31,125 bases of DNA from JADHUC01 sp964617665 (GTDB taxonomy: Bacteria; Planctomycetota; Planctomycetia; Pirellulales; Pirellulaceae): assembly GCA_964617665.1 (NCBI GenBank), contig CAZUAH010000109.1, forward strand, positions 1-31,125, read 5' to 3'. The notes beneath the pieces are model-generated. The model had not been told where the DNA came from. It saw nothing but the letters and a program-made list of their open reading frames with translations, and did no database searches. The translations under genes and the position numbers were made by a program. This document shows, piece after piece, positions 16,111 to 24,744 of this stretch (within the stretch, counting starts at the first letter, position 1; each line of letters begins with the position of its first letter).

Positions 16111-19100
16111 ATGCTAAATCACATTATCGCGTTCTGTTTGCGCAACCGCGTGTTCGTATTGGCCGTGACCGTCGTGCTGGTGATCTACGGAGCGCGCCAG
16201 GCGGCTGAACTGCCGATCGACGTCTTTCCAAACTTCAATCGACCGACGGTCACGATCATGACCGAGGCGCATGGTCTGGCGCCTGAGGAAGTCGAAACGT
16301 TGGTCACGTTCCCCATCGAGTCGGCCATGAACGGCGCCAGCGACGTACGGCGAGTCCGCTCGGCGTCCGGCATTGGGTTGTCGATCGTGTGGGTCGAGTT
16401 CGACTGGGGAACCGATATCTACGTCGACCGGCAAATCGTCTCCGAGAAGTTGCAGCTTGTCCGGGAGCGGCTACCCGAGGAAGCCCATCCCGTGATGGCG
16501 CCCATCAGTTCGATCATGGGCGAGATCCTGCTGGTGGGCATGAAATCCGGCGACGAAACATCAGCCATGGCGTTGCGGACTATCGCGGACTGGGAGGTCC
16601 GGCAGCGGCTGTTGGCCGTGAGCGGCGTTTCGCAGGTCAGCGTGATGGGTGGCGAGATGAAGCAATACCAAGTGCTCACGTCGCCCGAGCGTCTATCGCG
16701 CCACGACGTGACGCTCGACCAACTGATCGCCGCCGTGGAGAAGTCGAACATCGTCACCGGCGGCGGCTTCCTGCTGAGCAAGAGCCACGAGTCGCTGATC
16801 CGCATCGTCGGCCGAGCCACCACGCTGGACGAGGTAGCCGACACAGTCGTAAGAGGCGGCGATCCCGTTCCCATCACCATCCGCGAAGTGGCCGACGTGC
16901 GCTACAGCGGACCTGTGCGCCGCGGCGATGCGAGTATCGAAGGCGAGCGGGCGATTATTCTCTCCGTGCAGAAACAACCCGGCGCCGACACGCTAGAACT
17001 GACGGAACGCATCGAGGAGAGGCTGGCTCAGATCCAAGAACAGCTTCCCAACGACGTCACAATCATCACGGACATTTTCAAGCAGGCCGATTTCATCGAT
17101 TCGGCAATCGACAACGTTCGCGAGGCGATTCGTGACGGCGTCGTCTGGGTGATCATTGTTCTGTTCATCTTTTTGTGGAACGTCCGCACCAGTCTGATCA
17201 CGCTGACGGCGATTCCGCTTTCGATCATCATCACGGCGCTTGCTTTCAGCTACTTCGGGATCTCCATCAACACAATGACGCTGGGCGGTTTGGCCGTGGC
17301 GATCGGGGAACTGGTCGACGATTCCATTGTCGACATTGAGAACATCTTTCGCCGCCTAAAGGAAAACTACCACAAACCGAATCCCGACAAGCCACTCAAG
17401 GTGATCTTCCTGGCCTCATGCGAGATCCGCAACAGCATCGTGTATGCGACGTTGATCGTCGTATTGGTTGTGTTTCCGCTTTTTTCGCTGGCCGGACTCG
17501 AAGGCCGGATGTTCGCACCGCTAGGGCTGGCTTACCTGACAACGCTCCTTGCGTCGCTCGTCGTGTCGCTCACGGTCACGCCGGTACTGGCTTCGTACCT
17601 GCTTCCCAGGGCGAACTTCCTGAAGCGAGCGGGAGACCCTCTATTGCTCCGCTGGCTGAAATGGGCCGATACGTTTCTGTTGCGCTTTACGCTGCGGCAT
17701 AGCACGACCGTGCTGGTTGCCGTCGCACTGATCGTCTTGATTTCCGTGTCTTCGATCATCTGGATGGGTGGCGAGTTCCTTCCGCCATTCAACGAAGGTG
17801 CCCTGACGATCGCCGCTATGGCGCCGCCGGGAGTCAGCATGGAAGAATCGAACCGGATTGCAGGACGCGTCGAGCAGATGCTGAGGAAGATTCCCGAGGT
17901 GAAGCATGTCTCGCGCCGCACGGGCCGGGCAGAACTGGACGAACACGCCGAGAACGTGAACTTCTCCGAAATCGACGTCGGCCTGATCCAGCCCGATCGC
18001 CCCAAACTGGGCGTTCACTATGCGATCTTGCGGGCCATCCCCGGCCTGCACAGGTTCGGCGTGGACGTCGTCGGCCGTCCGCGGGACGAGGTCTTAGCGG
18101 AAATCCGCGACATCGTCGCCGAGGTGCCCGGCGTGAAAGTGAATCTTGGCCAGCCGATCTCGCACCGGCTGGACCACATGATGTCCGGCATCCGATCACA
18201 GATTGCCGTGAAACTCTACGGCCACGACATCGAAGAGCTGCGCGACCGCGGCCAGGATATCGCCGAGATGATGGCGGCCGTGCCTGGCGTCGTTGATCTG
18301 CAAATCGAACCGCAGGTCGACATCCCGCAGGTTCGCGTCACGATCCGCCGTCACGAAGCGGCCCGGTACGGCCTGGCACCGGCCGATGTGGCCAAGGCGC
18401 TGGAGACGGCTTTGCAGGGGCGCACAGTCTCGCAAGTTCTTGAGGGCCGGAGGGTCTTCGATTTGGTCGTGTGGTTCGACGAGGAGGCCCGCAACAACGT
18501 GGACACGATTCGATCGACACTGCTCAGCACACCGGATGGCTCCCGCGTGGCCCTGGGAACGGTGGCTAAGGTCGAGCCAACGCAGGGGCCTAACACGATC
18601 AATCGCGAGAACGTCCAGAGGCGAATCGTCATCCAATGCAATACAGCCGGCCGGGACCTGGTGAGCGTCGTGCAAGAAATTCAGCAGGCCGCCGCCGAGA
18701 AGATCGAGCCGATCCTCAAGGACGGGTATTTCATCGAGTATGGCGGTCAGTTCGAGGCCCGCCGCGAGGCCAACCAGCGGCTGCTTCTACTTGGCAGCTT
18801 TGCGACCGGCGGCATCTTTCTGTTGCTCTACAAGTGCCTAGGATCCTGGCGGGCCGCGCTGCAGGTGATGGTGAATATTCCTCTGGCTGCGATGGGATCG
18901 GTAATTGCCTTGTTGATCGTCAACCAGCCCAGCCCCGAAGCAATGGCCGAAGCATCCTGGTGGGAGTGGCCAAAGGTCTGGATGAGCGCATCGGTTCTCT
19001 CCGTGGCGCACTGGGTGGGCTTCATCACGCTGATTGGGATTGTCAGCCGCAACGGCATCATGATGATCTCGCACTACATCCACCTGATGAAATACGAAGG

Positions 19101-19416
19101 AGAAGAATTCGGCGAGAGGATGATCATCCGTGGCAGCCTGGAACGGCTGGCACCTGTTTTGATGACGGCCCTGACGACCATCATTGGACTCGTGCCTTTG
19201 GCATTGGGTGCCGGCCAAACCGGCAAGGAGATCCTACACCCGCTGGCCATCGTCGTCATCGGTGGCCTTTTGAGTTCGACGCTGTTGGATCAAATTGTGA
19301 CTCCGGCACTGTTCTTCAAGTTCGGCAAGAAGGTCTATCAAGACGACTCGGCAGACAATGCCAGAGACCAATCCGGCCCGTCCGCCCCGCTCGCTCTGTC
19401 GCAACAATTCGAGTAG
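16111..19416 (+). CDS. CusA/CzcA-type RND efflux pump (inner-membrane permease)
   Basis: A protein of 1101 residues, the inner-membrane, proton-driven part of a heavy-metal efflux system. The standard RND layout is seen: TM1 (VFVLAVTVVLVIYGARQAAE), LPIDVFPNFNRPTV, the first porter domain, TM2-6 with the TM4 proton-relay region GGLAVAIGELVDDSIVDIEN (residues 392-411, acidic residues D403, D404, D408, E410), TM7, the second porter domain, and TM8-12. Compared with E. coli CusA as I recall it, the Met of RIDMLATG is kept (RLDHMMSG), but the Met near LEMFETT is Phe here (NVNFSEID), so copper specificity is not supported; Zn, Co, Ni or Cd are alternatives. An insertion of about 30 residues with WWEWPKVW lies between TM10 and TM11. 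It follows the adaptor by 5 bases; no outer-membrane factor gene follows. Confidence 0.95.
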   Translation: MLNHIIAFCLRNRVFVLAVTVVLVIYGARQAAELPIDVFPNFNRPTVTIMTEAHGLAPEEVETLVTFPIESAMNGASDVRRVRSASGIGLSIVWVEFDWGTDIYVDRQIVSEKLQLVRERLPEEAHPVMAPISSIMGEILLVGMKSGDETSAMALRTIADWEVRQRLLAVSGVSQVSVMGGEMKQYQVLTSPERLSRHDVTLDQLIAAVEKSNIVTGGGFLLSKSHESLIRIVGRATTLDEVADTVVRGGDPVPITIREVADVRYSGPVRRGDASIEGERAIILSVQKQPGADTLELTERIEERLAQIQEQLPNDVTIITDIFKQADFIDSAIDNVREAIRDGVVWVIIVLFIFLWNVRTSLITLTAIPLSIIITALAFSYFGISINTMTLGGLAVAIGELVDDSIVDIENIFRRLKENYHKPNPDKPLKVIFLASCEIRNSIVYATLIVVLVVFPLFSLAGLEGRMFAPLGLAYLTTLLASLVVSLTVTPVLASYLLPRANFLKRAGDPLLLRWLKWADTFLLRFTLRHSTTVLVAVALIVLISVSSIIWMGGEFLPPFNEGALTIAAMAPPGVSMEESNRIAGRVEQMLRKIPEVKHVSRRTGRAELDEHAENVNFSEIDVGLIQPDRPKLGVHYAILRAIPGLHRFGVDVVGRPRDEVLAEIRDIVAEVPGVKVNLGQPISHRLDHMMSGIRSQIAVKLYGHDIEELRDRGQDIAEMMAAVPGVVDLQIEPQVDIPQVRVTIRRHEAARYGLAPADVAKALETALQGRTVSQVLEGRRVFDLVVWFDEEARNNVDTIRSTLLSTPDGSRVALGTVAKVEPTQGPNTINRENVQRRIVIQCNTAGRDLVSVVQEIQQAAAEKIEPILKDGYFIEYGGQFEARREANQRLLLLGSFATGGIFLLLYKCLGSWRAALQVMVNIPLAAMGSVIALLIVNQPSPEAMAEASWWEWPKVWMSASVLSVAHWVGFITLIGIVSRNGIMMISHYIHLMKYEGEEFGERMIIRGSLERLAPVLMTALTTIIGLVPLALGAGQTGKEILHPLAIVVIGGLLSSTLLDQIVTPALFFKFGKKVYQDDSADNARDQSGPSAPLALSQQFE

Positions 19417-19582
19417 CCTCTGCCTCGCAAGGTATCACGACGCGCAGCAGAATGTGGCACTGCGTTTCCTGAAGTGGTACGCTGGTCGCTGAACGACGCT
19501 CGTTCGCCAATGCAAGTGCTTTTGGTCGCGCGGAGTTGGCTTATGCGTCGCATATGGTTCTTGAGTTAAAGGAGAGGTCAGG

Positions 19583-21412
19583 ATGAATAGAAGGGCGATG
19601 GTCGATTTAGGTGTAGGTCCCGTGTCGCAGACCCTCTCCCAGAGAGGTCGCGCGGCTTTTGAGTTGTTCCATAGCTTGCGTTTGCCTTCACTCTCCCTCT
19701 GGGAGAGTCGAGCCGAAGGCTCGGAGAGGGTTCCGCGTCCTGCCCTCCCCGGGCCTGCGGCCCGACCCTCCCGCTTATCGCGGGAGGGTGATGTCTTTTG
19801 TAAGCGGCACGGCCTCCAAAGGGAGAGGGAGCTTGTTTGTTCTCTCGTCGCTGGATTCTTGGCACTCGTCGCGTGCGGCGTCGTCACTGGGGCCGACAAG
19901 ACCTTCGACGTCGTCGAATTCGGAGCCAAACCGGACGGCACGACGCTGTGCACCGAAGCGATTCAAAAGGCGATGGACGCTTGTGCGGCTGATGGCGGTG
20001 GCATAGTTCGTCTTTCCGAAGGGACTTTCTTGTCCGGCGCGCTGCGAATGAAGAGCAGGGTTACGCTTGAAATCGCCGAACGGGCCACGCTGCTGGGCAG
20101 CCGTAAGCACGAAGACTACTACGGCCCACGGTTGGATGAAGAAGGCAAACCTTTAGAAAACGGCCGTGTATTCCGCAATCTGATCCATGGCGAGAACGTT
20201 CACGACGTCACGATTCGCGGATCGGGTACCATCGACGGGCAGGGCGACGCTTTCCGCGACAAGAGCAAACCGCGCACCAAGGCGATCTATCTGGTCGGCT
20301 GTCGCGATGTCTTGATCGAAGGCGTCAAGCTGCGGAACGCGGGTAGCTGGATGCAGCATTATCGGCTGTGCGAGAACCTGACAATTCGTAAAATCGACGT
20401 TTTCAACCACGTTGCCTTCAATAACGACGGCCTGAACATCGACAGTTGCCAGAACGTAACGATCGCAGATTGTCGGGTCGATTCGGACGACGACGGCATT
20501 GTCATGAAAAGCCTCTCGGAACGGCCCTGCAAGAACGTGACCGTGGCCAATTGCGTGATCAGCAGTCACTGCAATGCGTTGAAAATGGGCACGGAGTCTG
20601 GCGGCGGTTTCATCGACATGACGATTCGCGACTGCAAGGTCTTCTCACCCAAGCACAGCCAGAAGATCTACGGCCGACAGCGAGGACTCGCCGGAATCGC
20701 GCTAGAAATCGTCGACGGCGGCAAACTGGAAAATGTATCCGTTGAAAACGTCGACATCAGCGGCGTATCCGTGCCCATCTTCCTGCGACTGGGCAACCGA
20801 GCCAGGCCTTATGTATCGGGCGCCAAGCCAGGCGTGGGCACTTTTCGCAAGGTTAGCCTGCTCAACATCACCGCACGTGGAACGTCGCCAATCGGCTGCT
20901 CGATCACGGGCTTGCCGGGCCATCCGATCGAGGACGTGACGCTGGAGAATATCAGCCTTGGCTTCGACGGCGGCGGCACTTTGGAAGACGCGAAACGTGA
21001 TATCCCCGAGCGGGAGACCAGGTATCCCGAAAGCACCATGTTCGGCACGTTGCCAGCCTACGGATTCTATTGCCGACACGCCAAGGGACTGACGTTCCGC
21101 AACTTGAAGCTGGGGACCGAGCAAGCCGATTTTCGACACGCAATGATGCTCGATGATGTGCAGCAAGTGGCTATCGACGGCTTGGACGCCAAGTTCTGGC
21201 CCAATGCAGCTGCAATGCTGAAGATGGTGCAGGTCAAAGACGCATGTATCGCCGGTTTCGCGACAAAGTCGCCTGTCGACGCTTTCCTGCAAGTCGACGG
21301 CGATCAAACGCGAGACATCATGATGAAGGGCAACGACTTCACCAACGTGGAAAAGATCGTCGAGCTCGCGCCGCACCTGAATGAAGATGTTGTCACATAC
21401 CAGGACAAGTAG
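19583..21412 (+). CDS. Exported GH28 (polygalacturonase-like) protein with disrupted leader
   Basis: The frame is 609 residues from ATG 19583, which has an excellent AGGAGAGG 5 bases upstream. Residues about 18-82 come from a 198-bp hairpin-rich element; the hydrophobic export core (VCSLVAGFLALVACGVVTGA) only begins at about 85 and the enzyme at about 104 (KTFDVVEFGAKPDGTT). The enzyme is a right-handed beta-helix: HDVTIRGSGTIDGQG, then the GH28 catalytic region FNNDGLNIDS (Asp at about 282) and DSDDDGIVMKS, then ISSHCNALKMGTESGG. The classical R-I-K is not seen at its expected place (GLAGIALEIVDGG), as in some planctomycete-like GH28 proteins, so the substrate (pectin or another polysaccharide) is open. 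Export may be impaired by the insertion unless another start is used. Confidence 0.88.
   Translation: MNRRAMVDLGVGPVSQTLSQRGRAAFELFHSLRLPSLSLWESRAEGSERVPRPALPGPAARPSRLSREGDVFCKRHGLQRERELVCSLVAGFLALVACGVVTGADKTFDVVEFGAKPDGTTLCTEAIQKAMDACAADGGGIVRLSEGTFLSGALRMKSRVTLEIAERATLLGSRKHEDYYGPRLDEEGKPLENGRVFRNLIHGENVHDVTIRGSGTIDGQGDAFRDKSKPRTKAIYLVGCRDVLIEGVKLRNAGSWMQHYRLCENLTIRKIDVFNHVAFNNDGLNIDSCQNVTIADCRVDSDDDGIVMKSLSERPCKNVTVANCVISSHCNALKMGTESGGGFIDMTIRDCKVFSPKHSQKIYGRQRGLAGIALEIVDGGKLENVSVENVDISGVSVPIFLRLGNRARPYVSGAKPGVGTFRKVSLLNITARGTSPIGCSITGLPGHPIEDVTLENISLGFDGGGTLEDAKRDIPERETRYPESTMFGTLPAYGFYCRHAKGLTFRNLKLGTEQADFRHAMMLDDVQQVAIDGLDAKFWPNAAAMLKMVQVKDACIAGFATKSPVDAFLQVDGDQTRDIMMKGNDFTNVEKIVELAPHLNEDVVTYQDK
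19632..19829. mobile_element. 198-bp hairpin-rich element (REP/MITE-like) in the GH28 leader
   Basis: The ends are 9-bp inverted repeats, CCCTCTCCC (19632-19640) and GGGAGAGGG (19821-19829). Inside are four perfect hairpins: 19634-19644 with 19697-19707 (11 bp), 19709-19723 (CGAGCC-GAA-GGCTCG), 19750-19764 (CGGGCC-TGC-GGCCCG) and 19765-19789 (10-bp stem, TTATC loop). The length of 198 is a multiple of three, so the host frame is kept. No clear target duplication is seen. No transposase is inside, so it would have to be moved by one elsewhere. Confidence 0.7.
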
Positions 21413-21474
21413 AGGATCTAATGGACCGATCTTCTAATTCGTCAATGGAGCCACTTGGAACCGGAGGTGCAACC

Positions 21475-21990
21475 ATGCTACGCTGCCACTGCCTGAAACT
21501 CACCGTACTGATCCTTGTTGCCAATGCAACGGGCTTTGCCATGGCCAATGATGCGAAGAAGGATTCCGAACAGCAATTCGCCGTTTCACCAATCGGCTGG
21601 GTGCGAAAGACGGATGCGACGACCACGATCGTGCTGGACAAGAAGTATGAGCCAGGCCTGCTAGGTCTGGACGGCTTCTCGCACGTCTACGTTTTCTGGT
21701 GGTTCGACCGCAACGATACGCCTGACAAGCGAAAGACGTTGCAGGTCCACCCGAGAGGCGACAAACGTAATCCGCTCACGGGAGTATTTGCCACACGATC
21801 GCCGCGCCGGCCGAATCTGATTGCGTTGAGCCTATGCAAGATCGTTTCGGTCGAAGACAATGTCGTGCAAGTCGAGAAGATTGATGCGTTCGCAGACACG
21901 CCGGTTGTTGACTTGAAGCCCTATTTGCCTGGCTATGATACTTCCGACGACGCCCACTCGCCGAGGTGGGCGACGAAGAAAAGCGATTGA
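21475..21990 (+). CDS. TrmO/TsaA-domain protein with a signal peptide
   Basis: A protein of 171 residues. ATG 21475 is preferred to ATG 21421 because GGAGG lies 7 bases upstream. The TsaA/TrmO (YaeB) fold is clear: FAVSPIGWVRKTDA, YEPGLLGLDGFSHVYVFWWF, then the signature HPRGDKRNPLTGVFATRSPR, RPNLIALSLCKIV, and VDLKPYLPGYD. In E. coli TrmO uses SAM to methylate the threonylcarbamoyladenosine at position 37 of tRNA-Thr, a cytoplasmic job. Here the N-terminus is a plausible signal peptide (LKLTVLILVANATGFAMA, before NDAKK), so the protein would be exported. The function is then unlikely to be tRNA modification. It starts 62 bases after the GH28 stop and 14 bases before the MazG-like gene, so it is probably in an operon with it. 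Confidence 0.88.
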   Translation: MLRCHCLKLTVLILVANATGFAMANDAKKDSEQQFAVSPIGWVRKTDATTTIVLDKKYEPGLLGLDGFSHVYVFWWFDRNDTPDKRKTLQVHPRGDKRNPLTGVFATRSPRRPNLIALSLCKIVSVEDNVVQVEKIDAFADTPVVDLKPYLPGYDTSDDAHSPRWATKKSD

Positions 21991-22004
21991 ATCTAGGGGA
22001 ACCG

Positions 22005-22379
22005 ATGTCCGATCAAGAAACGACGCTGGCGGAACTTCGAGAGATGGTTCGCAGGTTTGTCGACGCACGTGACTGGCACCAATTCCATTCGCCGAAGAAC
22101 CTCAGTATGGCGCTGGCGATCGAGGCGGCCGAGTTGATGGAGCATTTCCAATGGATCACGACCGACGCTTCACGAACCGTCGGCGCCGACGCAGACAAAC
22201 TGACGGCGGTTACGGAAGAATTGGCGGACGTGATGTGCTACGGGCTCGCACTGGCCAACGAATTGGGCATCGACATCAGCGCAGCACTGCGCGACAAGAT
22301 GAAGAAGAACGAAGCGAAGTACCCGGCCGAGGAGTATCGTGGGCGATACGGTCCGGAAGATGATTCTTCAATCAGCTGA
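22005..22379 (+). CDS. MazG-like nucleotide pyrophosphohydrolase
   Basis: A protein of 124 residues, one MazG-like all-alpha NTP pyrophosphatase domain of the short RS21-C6/iMazG type. The metal-binding pattern is E40-x-x-E43 in LAIEAAELMEHFQW and E72-x-x-D75 in EELADVMCYGLALANELGID, followed by a Lys-rich helix (RDKMKKNEAKYP). Such enzymes hydrolyse (d)NTPs to NMP and pyrophosphate and clear damaged or modified nucleotides, often preferring dCTP-like substrates. ATG 22005 has AGGGGA 5 bases upstream. It starts 14 bases after the TrmO-like gene stops. It is cytoplasmic, unlike that neighbour. Confidence 0.93.
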   Translation: MSDQETTLAELREMVRRFVDARDWHQFHSPKNLSMALAIEAAELMEHFQWITTDASRTVGADADKLTAVTEELADVMCYGLALANELGIDISAALRDKMKKNEAKYPAEEYRGRYGPEDDSSIS

Positions 22380-22542
22380 GTGCGTGCCACACTCACGCGA
22401 AGCGTTCGCGGCGGTTTGGAGCTCAAGAAGGACCGACGAGGTGACGCTGCGATGATTTGGCAGACATTCTACGGGCCATTCGTGGCCGCCCGAATGCGTC
22501 GACCGATGTAAACGCGGTCGACGCAAAATCGCGGGCCGGCGT

Positions 22543-22758
22543 CTACGAAGCAGCACCCGACTGTAGTCGAACGACTTCGAAGGAGACCGCGTCGAAGTCG
22601 TGCACGCGCATGAACTGCGCAGCAAACTTAGCAACTTGCGAACGCTTCCAGACGCCAACAAAGTGTTGTTCGTCAAGAATGTCTAGGTAGTAAACGGTGA
22701 CTCGGTCATGACCGGTGTCATAAACCCTTAGCGATGCAGTCAATGGTGATCGTTTCAT
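22543..22758 (-). CDS. Small protein, unknown function
   Basis: A protein of 71 residues. ATG 22758 has a strong GGAGGAGG 8 bases upstream, the main support for it being a gene. The sequence looks like a small alpha/beta fold: LRVYDTGHDRVTVYYLDIL, then FVGVWKRSQVAKFAAQFMRV, then a final strand AVSFEVVRL. No signal peptide or membrane segment is seen. I do not recognise the family. It is on the opposite strand from MazG and 239 bases downstream of the Nudix gene; transcription with Nudix is possible. Confidence 0.6.
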   Translation of the reverse strand: MKRSPLTASLRVYDTGHDRVTVYYLDILDEQHFVGVWKRSQVAKFAAQFMRVHDFDAVSFEVVRLQSGAAS

Positions 22759-22997
22759 TGCTTGGGCCTCCTCCGCCTACGGAAAACTTCCTCCTACCTG
22801 TACATTGCCGAAAAGAACCTGATAGCGACAGCCTTTTCTAGTTATTCGTTGGGACTGGCGGATTCTTGGCACATATACAAGACGGACCAGCCCTGACCTC
22901 GGATTCTTGGACACAGGCATGCCGTTGCAGGTTCCCTCGATTTGTGGGAAGTCCCACAGGAAACGGCGGAAAAGGGGGGAGAATCCCAGAGCACTCG

Positions 22998-23384
22998 TCA
23001 ACTCTCGTCAAGCAACTGCTTCAGACGGTCCGAGAAAGCAGCCTGATCTGGGTGGACAAGTTGATAGGCTTCGTCGATCGTGACAGACTCGGCGCGGTCC
23101 ACCTCCCAGGATGCACAGTACGGTTCGGCATCGTCGGGCGCCAGACCGGCCAAGCAGTAGATACGTTTGGGGCTCTTGCGATATTTGATCGAATCCAAAG
23201 ACGTCAAGTCGCCCGCCACAACACCCGTCTCCTCTTCAGTCTCACGGCGTGCGGCAGCCTCCAACTCTTCACCTTCATCGGGAATGCCTTTCGGGATGCT
23301 CCACGGAGCCCGACGGATGGACCAGCAGAACTTCGAGATGCCCTGCCAATCGCGATAGAGCAGAGTACCCGCGGATTCGACCAT
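22998..23384 (-). CDS. Nudix hydrolase
   Basis: A protein of 128 residues from ATG 23384 (SAGTLLYRDW begins the fold); the frame extends 29 codons upstream but without the usual Nudix start. The Nudix box is complete: G-I-P-D-E-G-E-E-L-E-A-A-A-R-R-E-T-E-E-E (about 37-56) then T-G-V, matching G-x5-E-x7-R-E-U-x-E-E-x-G-U. The preceding WSIPKG and following strands agree with the class called NTP pyrophosphohydrolase of the COG4119 type, though the sequence between LLYR and WSIPKG is short. The substrate cannot be told. It is divergent from the exported protein that starts at 23511. Confidence 0.92.
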   Translation of the reverse strand: MVESAGTLLYRDWQGISKFCWSIRRAPWSIPKGIPDEGEELEAAARRETEEETGVVAGDLTSLDSIKYRKSPKRIYCLAGLAPDDAEPYCASWEVDRAESVTIDEAYQLVHPDQAAFSDRLKQLLDES

Positions 23385-23431
23385 GGGTGAGGTGCCTCGA
23401 CTGGTGCTAGCGATGTGAGCACCGTGTGACA

Positions 23432-23460
23432 TTGACAACGAAGCCGCGCAGCGGTATTGC
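23432..23460 (+). promoter_or_regulatory. Sigma70-like promoter of the gene at 23511
   Basis: A perfect TTGACA (23432-23437), a 17-base spacer and TATTGC (23455-23460, a weak -10). Transcription would start near 23467, about 44 bases before ATG 23511. This favours that ATG over the one at 23457, which lies inside the -10 box. Confidence 0.45.
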
Positions 23461-23510
23461 TCGCGTCGCACAACTTCTTTTCAGGTCGATCGTACCAAAC
23501 GTCCAGAAAA

Positions 23511-24455
23511 ATGCCTACGGCCCGCTTCTTGCGCATATCCATCGAGCGTTGTTGGGTGCTTGCCATTCTCGGAGGCAGTCTGGCCGTGATGGCATTGCTG
23601 CTTCCGCCGCCGATCGCTTCGGCCCAAGGCGTGTTGCAGGGACTTCGTGAAGATGTCCGAAGGCCCTCACCACCATCGACCTCGGAAGATGAACACGATG
23701 ACGACGACTGGCATGGAGGTTACCACTACGACGATCACTGCCATGACTGCGACGACAACGACGGCGGTCTAGGCGAACTGGTCGCCATCGCGGTAGTGGG
23801 CACGGTCACTTCGCCTTATTGGTTACCACGGCGGTTGGTTGGAGATGATTCGTTGGATCCAGGCTACTTTGCACGCTATCCCTACCGTAGCGACCTGGAC
23901 GGTTACATGGGGATCGAGCCGAGCGTAGTACATACTTGCTATCCATGGTTGGCCGACGAGCATTACTCGTGGTTGCTGCGTGCGCGCGCCGAGTATGCCG
24001 ACGATTTCGATGCTCTGTCGCGTATCGGAGGACAGATCCTACTGGATTCGGCCAGTCGCTGGGGACTCGACACCGAATTCAATCGTTGGCGCGAGGACCT
24101 GGCGCCCAACAACCATGACAGTCTATGGACCGGCGATTTCAATGTGGTGTACCGGTTCACACAGAGCCCAAAAACGCAAATGCGGAGCGGAGTTGGATTC
24201 AACTGGCTGTCCGATACGGTGAGAAGCGATTTTGGATTCAATTTCACCTACGGCGGCGACTGGTTTCCTCGCGATCCCTGGATCATGTCTGCGGAGATCG
24301 ACTTGGGCAAGTTGGGGAACGCTACTCTGTTTCATGGCCGTGCCACGCTGGGCGTTCACTTTCACCGCTTCGAGATCTACACGGGCTATGACTACTACGA
24401 TGTAGGCAACACGCAGATCAACAGCCTTGTCAGCGGTCTGCGACTCTGGTACTGA
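23511..24455 (+). CDS. Exported, probable outer-membrane beta-barrel protein
   Basis: A protein of 314 residues from ATG 23511, with a signal peptide (VLAILGGSLAVMALLLPPPIASA). An acidic His/Asp-rich stretch follows at about 56-85 (DEHDDDDWHGGYHYDDHCHD, then CDDNDGG), a likely metal-binding linker. The C-terminal half alternates hydrophobic and polar residues as in beta-barrel strands (VVYRFTQSPKTQMRSGVGFN, DFGFNFTYGGDWF, MSAEIDLGKLG) and the protein ends in Trp-Tyr, compatible with an outer-membrane barrel terminus. I recognise the general planctomycete type but no named family. It is transcribed alone. Confidence 0.75.
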   Translation: MPTARFLRISIERCWVLAILGGSLAVMALLLPPPIASAQGVLQGLREDVRRPSPPSTSEDEHDDDDWHGGYHYDDHCHDCDDNDGGLGELVAIAVVGTVTSPYWLPRRLVGDDSLDPGYFARYPYRSDLDGYMGIEPSVVHTCYPWLADEHYSWLLRARAEYADDFDALSRIGGQILLDSASRWGLDTEFNRWREDLAPNNHDSLWTGDFNVVYRFTQSPKTQMRSGVGFNWLSDTVRSDFGFNFTYGGDWFPRDPWIMSAEIDLGKLGNATLFHGRATLGVHFHRFEIYTGYDYYDVGNTQINSLVSGLRLWY

Positions 24456-24536
24456 AGGCCAAGCCCGGTTCTGAACTCTCACCACGCGGGCCAGTCATTG
24501 AACTCCGAAATCAGTCGTTCGAGGCGGACGGGGGGC

Positions 24537-24562
24537 GGGAATCGTCTTCAAAAACGACTCCC
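24537..24562. repeat. Small imperfect hairpin in the 24456-24744 spacer
   Basis: GGGAATCGT and ACGACTCCC face each other across an 8-base loop, pairing 8 of 9 positions. There is no T-run, so it is not a good terminator. The rest of this 289-base spacer shows nothing I can name. Confidence 0.4.
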
Positions 24563-24744
24563 GATCCTCTCACGTGATTCTTCCCCATGTCTACATCCCC
24601 GCCGCGTCAACGGTTACGCTGTGGTGCGATACGCCAAGTTGAATGGGCGCGTTCATGGCTAGCGAGGCGCGCTATTTGTGAAATCGGGCTGCTTCATGAA
24701 TCCATAATTGTGTTGGCCAGTCAAGACCAACAGGAGAGAAACCG

